Assembly (NCBI RefSeq): GCF_000218545.1
Contig: NC_015671.1
Span: 1,426,001 to 1,490,000, forward strand
Length of the DNA stretch: 64,000 nt
Direction of reading: 5' to 3'
Source of the DNA: Cellulomonas gilvus ATCC 13127
GTDB taxonomy: Bacteria > Actinomycetota > Actinomycetes > Actinomycetales > Cellulomonadaceae
Part shown: positions 25,413 to 33,382 of the stretch, piece after piece
Numbering within the stretch: the first letter of the stretch is position 1
How the letters are laid out: every line of letters begins with the position of its first letter
Notes under the pieces: generated by a model
Database searches by the model: none
What the model was told of the DNA's origin: nothing
Seen by the model: only the letters and a program-made list of their open reading frames with translations
Program-made: the position numbers and the translations under genes

Positions 25413-26591
25413 TCAGTCACCCTTGACGTTGACGATCTGCCGCAGCGTGTGCCGGATCTCGACCAGGTCGGCGGCGTCCGCCATGACCTGGTCGATATCC
25501 TTGTAGGCAGCCGGGATCTCGTCGATGAACGCGTCCGTGTCGCGGTACTCGATGCCGACCATCGCCTGCCGCAGTTGCTCGTGCGTGAATGTCCGCCGCG
25601 CGGCGGATCGGGAGTACTCGCGGCCTGCGCCGTGCGGCGAGGAGTTCAGCGACAGCCGATCACCCTTGCCGACGACCACGTACGACGCGGTTCCCATCGA
25701 CCCCGGGATCAGGCCCGGCCGGCCCTCGTCGGCCTGAATCGCGCCCTTGCGCGACACCCACACCTTCTTGCCGAAGTGGCTCTCCTGCTCGGTGAAGTTG
25801 TGGTGGCAGTTGATCCGCTCGGACTCGATGACGCTCTCGGCCATGTGCTCGGTCATCGCTGCTACGACGCGATCCATCATCTCCTCGCGGTTCAGGAGAG
25901 CGAAGTGCTGGGCCCAGCGCAGCTGCCGCACGTATGCCCAGAACTCCTCGGTGCCCTCCACGAGGTACGCGAGGTCGGGGTCGGGCAGTGCGATCCACCA
26001 GCGGCGGCACAGCTCGGTCGCAACCTTGATGTGGTGCTGGGCGATCTTGTTCCCGACCCCCCGGGAGCCAGAGTGCAGGAACAGCCACACGCCTCCGGTC
26101 TCGTCGACCGAGACCTCGATGAAGTGGTTCCCCGAGCCGAGCGTTCCCAGCTGCAGCGGCCAGTTCGCGGCGAACGTCGCCGGGTCGAAGCCATTCCTGC
26201 TGGCGAGGGCCTCGAGCTGGGCGACCCGCTTGGCTGCAGTCGGCGTCAGCGACGTGTTGTAGACCCCGGCCGACAGCGGCACTCGCGCCTCGATCGACTC
26301 CCTCAGCGGGGCAAGCGGGCCGCGCGCCCGGACCTGCTCCTCGGTCCACTGAGTGCGCACCGCGATCATGCCGCAGCCGATGTCGACGCCGACCGCGGCC
26401 GGGATGATCGCGCCGAGGGTGGGGATCACGGAGCCGACGGTCGCGCCCTTGCCGAGGTGCGCGTCCGGCATCAGCGCGAGGTGCGGGTAGATGAACGGCA
26501 TCGACGCCGTGCGGACCGCCTGGTCCGCGGTGGCCGGCTCGATGATCGACGCCCACGAGATGAGGGACTTGGAAAGGTGCTGCCTGGTCAT
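25413..26591 (-). CDS. rtcB: RtcB-family RNA ligase
   Basis: The 392-residue protein has all key RtcB motifs: metal-binding Asp70 and Cys73 in DIGCGM, GSGNHFIE (152-159), His173 in HSGSRGVG, a HH pair at 263-264, and the guanylated His320 in SPHGAGR. RtcB joins RNA 2',3'-cyclic phosphate or 3'-phosphate ends to 5'-OH ends with GTP and Mn2+, the ends left by many tRNA- or mRNA-cleaving toxins. It is the last gene of the early operon. The ATG at 26591 follows the ribosome site GAGAGGATCC. The likely phage role is repair of RNA cut by host defences; that is inference. Confidence 0.92.
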   Translation of the reverse strand: MTRQHLSKSLISWASIIEPATADQAVRTASMPFIYPHLALMPDAHLGKGATVGSVIPTLGAIIPAAVGVDIGCGMIAVRTQWTEEQVRARGPLAPLRESIEARVPLSAGVYNTSLTPTAAKRVAQLEALASRNGFDPATFAANWPLQLGTLGSGNHFIEVSVDETGGVWLFLHSGSRGVGNKIAQHHIKVATELCRRWWIALPDPDLAYLVEGTEEFWAYVRQLRWAQHFALLNREEMMDRVVAAMTEHMAESVIESERINCHHNFTEQESHFGKKVWVSRKGAIQADEGRPGLIPGSMGTASYVVVGKGDRLSLNSSPHGAGREYSRSAARRTFTHEQLRQAMVGIEYRDTDAFIDEIPAAYKDIDQVMADAADLVEIRHTLRQIVNVKGD

Positions 26592-26605
26592 GGTGGGGGA
26601 TCCTC

Positions 26606-27442
26606 TCAGTGGGCGGGCGAACTCGTCGTGGGGATTGCGTCGGCTCGGACCGCGGGCTCGTCGGGGATCGGGTCGGCGAGCATGATGCGGACGTGCTCGC
26701 CGAGGATGCCGATCGTCGTTGCGTCCCACGCCGCCCCGCACGCCAAGCAGGCCGCGAGCAACGGATCCGTGTGGATGCGGAGCTTGCCGCGGACGTCGCA
26801 GTTCATGCACGGGACGTGGGGCTTGAGCGGTGCGGTGTCCCAGGTCGTGACGATGCGTGCACGGGCCCACCAGCGCAGCACGTCGCGATCGATGTCGCGC
26901 ACGTCGTCACGGTCCAGGGTCGGCAGGCGCGCGATCAGGTCACGCACGACCTGCTCGACTTCGCCGGCCGTCGGGCGGTTCGTGATCGCGGAGATCCAGA
27001 AGCGCACGCCCTGGTGTACTGCGGTCCACGCGTCGAGCGCCTCGAGGTTCGCGGTCGGTCGTGACCCGGGACCGCTGCTGCCGGCCGTTCCCGCGGTGGA
27101 GCCGACCACCGCCGTGTGGAGCTGCTCGAGCAGGGGCGCGTGCTCGACGATGTGCGCGCGCTGGACGAGCCGCTGGCCGCCGCCGTCGCGGAGGGCGAAG
27201 CCGCACCTCGTGCAGGTGGGGATCCCGCGGTGCTCGGGGGTGAGCAGGCGGAGCCGCTCGGCGTAGTCGGTCCGCGGCGCGACGGGGGCGGGCGGGCAGG
27301 GCCCGGCGTGCTCGCGCACCCACGACGGCTCCGAGGTGGTGCGCGGTTCCACGAGCTCCCGCAGGCGTTCGGCGATCCGGTCGACGCGGACCGTCGAGGC
27401 GGCGCGCTCGTCGGTGCGGTGCTGGGCGTGGGTGGTGGTCAT
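26606..27442 (-). CDS. Zinc-ribbon phage protein of unknown function
   Basis: The 278-residue protein has two zinc-like sites: CTRCG near residue 75 and a C-terminal pair CMNCDV ... CLACG. Between them are helices (FWISAITNRPTAGEVEQVV, then DVLRWWARARIV). Similar proteins occur in early regions of actinophages. It overlaps the upstream HNH gene by 4 bp and precedes rtcB by 14 bp. No function can be given. Confidence 0.6.
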   Translation of the reverse strand: MTTTHAQHRTDERAASTVRVDRIAERLRELVEPRTTSEPSWVREHAGPCPPAPVAPRTDYAERLRLLTPEHRGIPTCTRCGFALRDGGGQRLVQRAHIVEHAPLLEQLHTAVVGSTAGTAGSSGPGSRPTANLEALDAWTAVHQGVRFWISAITNRPTAGEVEQVVRDLIARLPTLDRDDVRDIDRDVLRWWARARIVTTWDTAPLKPHVPCMNCDVRGKLRIHTDPLLAACLACGAAWDATTIGILGEHVRIMLADPIPDEPAVRADAIPTTSSPAH

Positions 27443-28644
27443 CGGGCGTCGCCTCCGGTCGGGCACTTGCGGCATGGCTCGGGCAGGTGGTGGTTCGGAC
27501 AGTGGGTCTCGTCACCCATCGGGTCGCGAGGACCCCGGTAGCCGTGCCAGGGGGAGCCGAACCTCCCGGGCTCCGGGGGCGGCTCGGGGGCGGGTCCTGC
27601 GTCGAGGGTCGGGGGAGGTCCGCCGGTCCGGCCGCCCTTGCCTCGGCGTCGGCGCGGGCGAGAGCGCGGGGCCGACCCTGGGGCGTCACCCGTGGGCTGA
27701 CCCTCACCCAAGACCTGACCCTGACCCTGACCCTGACCCGGACGTGCACCCAGGCGCGTACCCGTACGCGCGCCCGAGGACACGATCGGCGGTTGCTTCG
27801 AGCTGTGCTCAGAGCTGTGATGCGAGCTGTGCTCCGACGTCCGTCCCTGCGTGCCCTCGGCGGCCGCTGACGGCGCAGAGGGCGCGGGCGGGACCTCAGC
27901 GGCGAGCGCGGTGCTCGGCGAGGTCTCAGCGGCCGCGGCGGCCTCCTGGGCGGGCGTCAGCGGTCGGGGAGCGGGCCGCAGGGTCATGCCGGCGTCGGCG
28001 GGCGTGCGGCGGCCCTTCGAGCGGTTGCAGCCGCCGCACGCCACGACGAGGTTCCGCACGCCCTTGGCCTTCGTCGGGTCGACGTGGTCCAGGGTCGGCT
28101 TGGCGTTCTCGTCCTTCGACGAGCGGTCGTACCGCTTCACCAGTCGGCCGCAGTACCGGCAGTGCGCCTGGTTCTTCAGCACCGGGTCGAGGGGGTCGAC
28201 GCAGTCGCGCAGCCACACCGCGTTCACCGTCGGCGGGTCCTGCAGCTCCGCGCGCTTCGCGCGGGTCTCCCGCACGACGGCTGCGCGGTCGTACTTCATC
28301 GCGAACCAGTCGTGGAAGCGCCAACACGGCTGCTCCACACCCGAGACAGGGTCAGCCGGTGGCACTGGCTCGCAGCGGTCGCAGTCGTGACCACGCGCGT
28401 GCCAGAGCCCAGCGTCCACCAGCAGGTGGGCGAGCTCGAGCGCGGCCGCACGGTCGAACAGGAACGACATCAGCGACTGCAGCGAGACCAAGCCGTCCGT
28501 CCCGACGTCCTGCGACATCGAGCCAGCCAGCGTCCACACACCGAGCGCGGCCACACCGCGGTCATCGCCGACGAGCATCAGGCCCGTCAGCGCGCGCGCC
28601 TTGCGGTTCGCGTGCAGGTGGTCATCGACCTGGAAGAAGGGCAC
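27439..28644 (-). CDS. Replication-initiator-like protein with HNH domain
   Basis: This 401-residue protein combines three parts. Residues 1-85 (FFQVDDHLHANRKARALTGL, then ALGVWTLAGSMSQD) match the winged-helix start of phage replication-initiation proteins. Residues about 150-215 form an HNH unit (CRYCG, TLDHVDP, NLVVACGGCNRSKG). The remaining 190 residues are low complexity (SEHSSHHSSEHSSKQ, GQGQGQGQ) ending in a CPNHH ... CRKC knuckle. The start is GTG at 28644. It could bind the phage origin, but the HNH insertion makes it unusual. Confidence 0.65.
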   Translation of the reverse strand: MPFFQVDDHLHANRKARALTGLMLVGDDRGVAALGVWTLAGSMSQDVGTDGLVSLQSLMSFLFDRAAALELAHLLVDAGLWHARGHDCDRCEPVPPADPVSGVEQPCWRFHDWFAMKYDRAAVVRETRAKRAELQDPPTVNAVWLRDCVDPLDPVLKNQAHCRYCGRLVKRYDRSSKDENAKPTLDHVDPTKAKGVRNLVVACGGCNRSKGRRTPADAGMTLRPAPRPLTPAQEAAAAAETSPSTALAAEVPPAPSAPSAAAEGTQGRTSEHSSHHSSEHSSKQPPIVSSGARTGTRLGARPGQGQGQGQVLGEGQPTGDAPGSAPRSRPRRRRGKGGRTGGPPPTLDAGPAPEPPPEPGRFGSPWHGYRGPRDPMGDETHCPNHHLPEPCRKCPTGGDAR

Positions 28645-28665
28645 CAGGGGTCCTCTCGGGGGAAG

Positions 28666-28743
28666 TCAGTCGGAGCAGCGGCACTCGCCGGTGTACGGGT
28701 TGATGACGCCGCCGCAGGACGGGCAACGCTCGGGTGCGGGCAT
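28666..28743 (-). CDS. 25-residue zinc microprotein
   Basis: The frame reads PERCPSCGGVINPYTGECRC between its ATG and the last two residues, with four cysteines in a CxxC...CxC zinc-ribbon arrangement. GGGAGGTGA lies 5 nt before the ATG, one of the strongest ribosome sites in the region. It starts 5 nt after the upstream stop and ends 21 nt before the next GTG. Small size is the only reason for doubt. Confidence 0.65.
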   Translation of the reverse strand: MPAPERCPSCGGVINPYTGECRCSD

Positions 28744-28748
28744 CGGGC

Positions 28749-28922
28749 TCACCTCCCTCCGCGGTCGTCGGGCCACGTGGTCGCGGGCGGGTCGACCGTG
28801 AAGCCGATCCGCCGCTCGTCCGCACGCTCAGCCAGCGAGTCCAACTGGGACTCCCGCTCCGGCGCCTGCACGTCGCGACGGGACCGGTCGACGTCGAACG
28901 TCAGCGCCAGTCGGATCCTCAA
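28749..28922 (-). CDS. Small conserved actinophage protein
   Basis: This 57-residue frame uses a TTG start that overlaps the upstream TGA (TTGA). It begins RIRLALTFDVDRS and ends with ERRIGFTVDPP, a pattern I associate with short early proteins of many actinophages. Function unknown. Confidence 0.55.
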   Translation of the reverse strand: MRIRLALTFDVDRSRRDVQAPERESQLDSLAERADERRIGFTVDPPATTWPDDRGGR

Positions 28923-29281
28923 GACACCACCCCCAGGAGCTCGGCCGCGACGCGGTCACCCAGCCAGTCCGACGGACGCCACACCGCGGCGTCCGCACCG
29001 GCCTCCGCGAGCGCTGTCAGCCACTGACGCTGCTCAGGGCGGATGCGTCCCGTCTCGGTCTTGAGCTCCCGGTACAGGACGGTGGCCCGGCGGGCGTGGA
29101 CGAGCACCAGGTCGGGGAAGCCAGGCTGGGAGCGCCGGGAGTCGTGCGTGTGGTAGACGAGCCAGCCCGTGGTGCGGGCAAGGGTCAGGACGTGCGCCTG
29201 CAGGGCCTTCTCCGTCATCTGCGACGCGATGAGCGTCCGATGCTGCGCCGGCGTCAGGGACCGGCGTGCGGACGCGGTCAT
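28919..29281 (-). CDS. VRR-NUC family nuclease
   Basis: The 120-residue protein has the PD-(D/E)XK core of VRR-NUC domains: GFPDLVLVHARR, then YRELKTETGRIRPEQRQWL, with Asp, Glu and Lys in the expected places. These stand-alone nucleases cut branched DNA such as Holliday junctions, so it probably resolves replicating phage DNA. It is coupled to neighbours by 4-bp overlaps. Confidence 0.85.
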   Translation of the reverse strand: MTASARRSLTPAQHRTLIASQMTEKALQAHVLTLARTTGWLVYHTHDSRRSQPGFPDLVLVHARRATVLYRELKTETGRIRPEQRQWLTALAEAGADAAVWRPSDWLGDRVAAELLGVVS

Positions 29282-29793
29282 CGGGCGCCCTCGACCTGTG
29301 TCTTGAGTTGCTCCACCGCGGCCCGTGCCGCGTCAGGCTTCCTGCAGCCGATCGCGCCTGGCTGCCCGAGCGCCTTCCAGACCGTCTCCCACCTGTCCAG
29401 CACGTCGAGGGCCTCGGCCTTCCAGCGTGCAAGCCGGTCGACCTCGGACGTGAGCCGGTCGCGGTCGGCCAGCAGCCACCGTCGATCCATCTCCGCCTGC
29501 AGCAGCGGGTCGCCTCCGGGCGGCATCATCCGAGGCACGACCTCGGCGTCCCGTGCACGGATCGCGGTCACAGTGGTCGTGACGGGCTGGGGCGAGCGGG
29601 CGGCGAGGATGGCGCGGAGGTCGCTCGCGATGCCGCTGAGCATGGTCGCGACGTCGCGGGCGTCCTCCGCGTACCACCGCCCGCCCTCGTCCTCGGCTCG
29701 CGCTGCCGACCCGGCGTAGTCGCGGTACCTGATCTCGACCCGCTCGACGAGGCGCCGCAGCGCCTCCCGGTCCTCGGCAGCCGGAGCCGTCAT
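29278..29793 (-). CDS. Helical hypothetical protein
   Basis: This 171-residue protein consists mostly of charged helices (EDREALRRLVERVEIRYRDY; RDRLTSEVDRLARWKAEALD), a likely coiled coil. No domain recognised. Four-base overlaps with both neighbours fix the ATG at 29793. Confidence 0.55.
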   Translation of the reverse strand: MTAPAAEDREALRRLVERVEIRYRDYAGSAARAEDEGGRWYAEDARDVATMLSGIASDLRAILAARSPQPVTTTVTAIRARDAEVVPRMMPPGGDPLLQAEMDRRWLLADRDRLTSEVDRLARWKAEALDVLDRWETVWKALGQPGAIGCRKPDAARAAVEQLKTQVEGAR

Positions 29794-30800
29794 CGCTGCA
29801 CCCCGCCGATGTCGAGACGGCCCATCGCCGCGTCCCACCCGGCCGTGAACGCCACGTGCTGCTCGGCAGTGGCCCCGTACTCCTTGCGGTAGTCGGACCA
29901 GTCGCAGGCGCGGATGATGCTCTCCTGCTCCGCGCTCACGGTCGGTGCGGGCTGGGGCGAGCGGGCGGCGAGGTCCGCGAGGGCTCGAAGGTCGTCTGTC
30001 GTGAACCGCCCGGCCGGGCACCCGGCGTGAGCGGCCCACTCGTCCATGATCGGGCCGTCGCCAAGCCTGTCGTGGCAAGAGGCGAATGCGCGAGCACGCG
30101 CGGCGAGGTCCGCCAGCGCCTCACGGCCCTCGTCAGCCGGGGCGGGCGCGGGGGCGTCGGGGCGCGTCAGGTCGCCCGGGTCGGGCTGCCCTGCCCGCGC
30201 GGCTCGTCGTGCGTCCCTCAGGTCGGCGGTGCGCGCGGTGGCGACGCCCCGCCAGTAGTCCCGGTTTGCGCGAAGCCCTTCGGCGTCGCACTCGGAGCCG
30301 TACGCCGACTGCGCCCTCGCCGCCGGGACGGGTGCTGGTGCGACGGTGAGGCCCGACAGGTGCTCGAGCGCGTCGTCGAGGCTGACGGCGATGTGGTCGG
30401 CCATCTTCGCCATGAGCTCGGGCTGTTCGCCGTCGCGCGTGATGACGACCGTGTGCTTGCCCGCGCCGACCGCCCACCCGAGCTCGAGGTGCGCGGAGCG
30501 GCCGCACGGGAGCACCAGGACGAACGTGTCCGCCCACCGCATCGCGTCGAAGTCGCTCGCGAACCCCGCGACCGCCAGGGGGTGGTCGAGCGCAGCGATG
30601 TACTGCTCGGCCGTCCACGACTCCCACTGGGGGTCGATCGACGACCAGGCGAAGCCCGAGCGCCCGGGCGGGTTCCGGAAGTCGTACACCTCGAAGCCGC
30701 GAGCGCGCAGCGCCGCCACCACGGCGGGCTGGTCCGGGTTGCGCCAGGACGAGGCGACGTAGACGCGGCGGGGGCGGCGCGTGGCGATGAGCTCAGCCAC
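29790..30800 (-). CDS. Nucleoside deoxyribosyltransferase-like protein
   Basis: Residues 1-150 of this 336-residue protein have the flavodoxin-like layout of nucleoside 2-deoxyribosyltransferase/DUF4406 proteins: VYVASSWRN, FEVYDFRNP, then ADTFVLVLPCGRSAHLELGW with the conserved acidic residue of that loop, and AGKHTVVI. Such enzymes cleave or swap bases on nucleotides; some phage relatives act in nucleotide or NAD metabolism. The C-terminal half is helical and has a DEWAAHAGCPAGRF stretch. It overlaps both neighbours. Substrate unknown. Confidence 0.65.
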   Translation of the reverse strand: MAELIATRRPRRVYVASSWRNPDQPAVVAALRARGFEVYDFRNPPGRSGFAWSSIDPQWESWTAEQYIAALDHPLAVAGFASDFDAMRWADTFVLVLPCGRSAHLELGWAVGAGKHTVVITRDGEQPELMAKMADHIAVSLDDALEHLSGLTVAPAPVPAARAQSAYGSECDAEGLRANRDYWRGVATARTADLRDARRAARAGQPDPGDLTRPDAPAPAPADEGREALADLAARARAFASCHDRLGDGPIMDEWAAHAGCPAGRFTTDDLRALADLAARSPQPAPTVSAEQESIIRACDWSDYRKEYGATAEQHVAFTAGWDAAMGRLDIGGVQR

Positions 30801-31284
30801 GGGTCGCCTCCGCGCGGTCGAGGGTGTCGATCGCGGCGACCAGCAGCGCCGCGGCCTTCACCAGGCCCTCACGGTCGTACGACCCGGGCCGGGTCGCGTG
30901 CACGCGGTAGGCGTAGCGCCACGCCAGCTCGACGAGATGGTTCGCGCCGTGCTCGTCGTCGTGCGCACGTGTCCAGCCGCGGCCGTCGTGGGTGCGGCGC
31001 TCCGCCGCGACGTCCGCGAGCGCGCGGGAGTCGCCGTCCGCCCAGACGACCGCGAGCACGTCCTCGAGGGAGTCCGGGTCGTAGGGGTCGATGCCGGCGT
31101 TGATGCCGTAGGCCGTGGTGTGGGTCGGCAGCGTGTCGGCGTCGTCCTCCGTCGGGACGCGGGTCGAGTGCCAGTCGCCCTCGGCGTCACACCAGAGGGT
31201 CACGGGGCCGAGGGGCGTCTCGACGACGAGGGTGCTGACGTTGCCGAGCAGGTGCTCGAGCTGGGCGCCGATGGTGTCAGCCAC
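30793..31284 (-). CDS. Conserved phage protein with EHDDxH-like motif
   Basis: This 163-residue protein contains RTHDGRGWTRAHDDEHGANH followed by LVELAWRYAYR. This resembles a motif often annotated in phage nucleotide-metabolism proteins, but the catalytic role of the motif is not established as far as I know. It overlaps the next gene by 8 bp, and might act with that deoxyribosyltransferase-like neighbour. Confidence 0.55.
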   Translation of the reverse strand: MADTIGAQLEHLLGNVSTLVVETPLGPVTLWCDAEGDWHSTRVPTEDDADTLPTHTTAYGINAGIDPYDPDSLEDVLAVVWADGDSRALADVAAERRTHDGRGWTRAHDDEHGANHLVELAWRYAYRVHATRPGSYDREGLVKAAALLVAAIDTLDRAEATRG

Positions 31285-31429
31285 GGGGGTCCTCCTTCTT
31301 GACGGTCAGGTGCTGCGCCTTGTCGTCGCAGCGGGTGCAGATCGGGACGTTGCCGAGCACGGGGTGCCGGCGGGTGGTCGTGGCGGGGTTCGTGCAGAGC
31401 GCGAACCACTCGCAGAGCTGGACGGTCAC
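31277..31429 (-). CDS. Small zinc protein, 50 residues
   Basis: The protein has cysteines in CEWFALC and CTRC and a central HPVLGNVPI segment, a form common in actinophage early regions. The GTG start at 31429 overlaps the upstream stop (GTGA). Function unknown. Confidence 0.6.
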   Translation of the reverse strand: MTVQLCEWFALCTNPATTTRRHPVLGNVPICTRCDDKAQHLTVKKEDPRG

Positions 31430-32004
31430 GCGGTTCTCCTGGCGCGGGTGCGGTGGTCTTGGGCGGCTTTCACGGCCTGGAAGGTCGCGGTCGTCGAGCG
31501 GCGCTTGCCAGAGGCGATAGCGCGGTCGTCGATGACCGTCGACGTTGGCGGCGAGTACGAGGTCGGCGTCGTGCCGCGCGCGGCGCGCAGGCGCTGCAGC
31601 TCGCACGGCTGGCCCGGGACGCGGTTCGGGTCGGAGGAAGTCAGGCCACGGCGGCCCCACGGGGAGTGCTCGTCGCACCACCAGCCCGACGGGTAGAACG
31701 ACGTCGACGCCGCTACGCACCCCGGAACCCGGCACGCGCCAGCACGCGCCGGACCAGCGACCCGCGGCGCCGTCGCGGGCACGGCGGGTGGCTGCGCCGC
31801 GAGCGCCTGGTGGACGAGGTGCCAGGTGTCCTCGGAGGGGGAGCGGTCGAGGCCGGCCTCGCGCCAGACGGTTCGGCGCTGGCCGCCGCCGATCGCGATG
31901 CCGTCGGTCGTGATCCCGAGGCGTCGTGCCGTCGCGGCGAGAGTCGCGGCCTTGCGGTCGCGGTTCTCGCGAGCGGTGCGGGTGTGGGCGTAGTCGATCG
32001 TCAC
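31426..32004 (-). CDS. Hypothetical early protein
   Basis: This 192-residue protein has an N-terminal helix-turn-helix-like part (ATLAATARRLGITTDG) and a central CRVPGC...WWCDEH metal-site candidate, then a disordered, basic C-terminus. GTG start at 32004 overlaps the upstream stop. No family recognised. Confidence 0.5.
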   Translation of the reverse strand: MTIDYAHTRTARENRDRKAATLAATARRLGITTDGIAIGGGQRRTVWREAGLDRSPSEDTWHLVHQALAAQPPAVPATAPRVAGPARAGACRVPGCVAASTSFYPSGWWCDEHSPWGRRGLTSSDPNRVPGQPCELQRLRAARGTTPTSYSPPTSTVIDDRAIASGKRRSTTATFQAVKAAQDHRTRARRTA

Positions 32005-32219
32005 GGGCGTGCCTCCCGTGCGGTGCGGATGTGCCAACGGTTCGAGGTCGGGCAGCGGTACGGCTCGAGGCGCATGCCACGGACACGGCTGCTGCGGACG
32101 GCCCACTGGACCGCCGCAGCGCGGGAGCGGTGCTGCTGCTTCGGGGAGCCGAGGTGGTTGCGGCAGCGGCACCTGCTCGACGACTTCGACCAGGCGGGGC
32201 CCTTCGCGCGGCGGGTCAT
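32001..32219 (-). CDS. Small basic early protein
   Basis: A 72-residue, strongly basic protein whose end (GMRLEPYRCPTSNRWHIR) resembles the last segment of short actinophage proteins. 4-bp overlaps on both sides. Function unknown. Confidence 0.45.
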   Translation of the reverse strand: MTRRAKGPAWSKSSSRCRCRNHLGSPKQQHRSRAAAVQWAVRSSRVRGMRLEPYRCPTSNRWHIRTAREARP

Positions 32220-32401
32220 CGGGACTCACCGCCGGTCGGGATGACCTCGAGGTGGGTCGGGTGGACGTCGGACCCCCAGACGTCGGCGCCGTCCCAGTGA
32301 ACGTGGACCGCTGGCGCCCCCAGCGTCGCGGGACACGACGTCACGGTGCCCAGCACCCACGCGCCACCGAAGCGCATCCGCACTCGCGTCCCCGGCTTCA
32401 T
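32216..32401 (-). CDS. Small beta-barrel-like protein
   Basis: A 61-residue protein (MKPGTRVRMRFGGAWVLGTV, then VHVHWDGADVW) with the alternating pattern of an SH3/KOW-like barrel. Coupled by overlaps to both neighbours. Function unknown. Confidence 0.5.
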   Translation of the reverse strand: MKPGTRVRMRFGGAWVLGTVTSCPATLGAPAVHVHWDGADVWGSDVHPTHLEVIPTGGESR

Positions 32402-32736
32402 GCCGCACCCGCCCTCGCCGCGTACACCGCGCGGACCAGGACCAGTTCGCCCTCGGTCGGCGTCCGCGACACGTCAGCGAGCGCGCGGAGCGCGGCGAAC
32501 GCGCGCGGGGAGAGCAGGACCACGCCGGGCAGGGCGACCACGTGCGTGAGCTCGCCAGGACGCGGGCCCACGGGCTCGCCCAGCCAGGCCAGGACATCCG
32601 CCAGGCCGTGTCGCACGATCCGGCGGCCGTCCTCACCAGGTGACGGGTGCAGCGGGAGGAGCGGACTGACCCGTACCTGGACGTCGCCCAGGCGGCCCGC
32701 GGGCCGGGCGCGCCACGAAGACGGGACGCGGGGCAT
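32398..32736 (-). CDS. Hypothetical early protein
   Basis: A 112-residue protein with a short strand-rich start and helices around HGLADVLAWLGEP and FAALRALADVSRTPTE. The ATG overlaps the upstream stop (TGATG). No family recognised. Confidence 0.5.
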   Translation of the reverse strand: MPRVPSSWRARPAGRLGDVQVRVSPLLPLHPSPGEDGRRIVRHGLADVLAWLGEPVGPRPGELTHVVALPGVVLLSPRAFAALRALADVSRTPTEGELVLVRAVYAARAGAA

Positions 32737-33206
32737 CACGGCGCACCGGCCGTGAGCTGCAGCAGGCCGCTCGTGTCGCCCGTTGCGTACGCCTGCTCCA
32801 CCGCGGGCGCGACCACGTCGAACACCGACCGGCCGCCCGGCAGCACCATGTGCGCGAGGAACTCCTGCTCGAACGTGACGATCCCCGCCTCGACGGCCTC
32901 GAGCTTCGCCTTCACCACGAGGGCCAGCGCCCGCCACCGCTGCCGCACCGCCTGCTCGTACGCGGCCTCAGCCGCGGACGCCGTGCGCGCACCCCGCGAG
33001 TGGTGGGTGAACTCCCGGTCGTGCCGGTCCGGCAACGTCAGCACGAACCGCACCTGACGGCCCTCGATCACGAACGCGATCACCGCTCGCTCCCGCGACG
33101 CCATGTACGCGAACTGGTCCGCGCCGTACCGCGTCAACGTCCGCTCGATCTCCGCACGCGACCGGTCCGACGAGACGTCCGTCGCCGCGGCGTACCGGGC
33201 GCTCAT
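32736..33206 (-). CDS. Conserved actinophage early protein
   Basis: This 156-residue protein contains VSSDRSRAEIERTLTRYGAD, then RQVRFVLTLPD and a helical segment RQRWRALALVVKAKLEAVEA. I associate this arrangement with a widespread actinophage protein whose function is not known to me. The ATG at 33206 follows a 4-bp overlap with the upstream gene. Confidence 0.6.
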   Translation of the reverse strand: MSARYAAATDVSSDRSRAEIERTLTRYGADQFAYMASRERAVIAFVIEGRQVRFVLTLPDRHDREFTHHSRGARTASAAEAAYEQAVRQRWRALALVVKAKLEAVEAGIVTFEQEFLAHMVLPGGRSVFDVVAPAVEQAYATGDTSGLLQLTAGAP

Positions 33207-33382
33207 CGCGCGCACCCGCACTCGACACGGACGTCCGGGAGGGGCGCACCTGAGACGGCGGCCTCCAGCTCCGCGGTCGTCGCGTCGCCGAGCGCACGGC
33301 CGCAGCCGTTGCAGACGCGCTGCACCGTGAGCCGCCTCCCGCCCTCGGCCGTCCGCTGCGGAGGCGTCGACGGGCGGGTCAC
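33203..33382 (-). CDS. Small zinc-finger protein, 59 residues
   Basis: Cysteine pairs CNGCG and CGC flank a short helix (TTAELEAAVSGAPLPD), giving one likely zinc site. The GTG overlaps the upstream stop (GTGA). Possibly regulatory; function unknown. Confidence 0.55.
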   Translation of the reverse strand: MTRPSTPPQRTAEGGRRLTVQRVCNGCGRALGDATTAELEAAVSGAPLPDVRVECGCAR

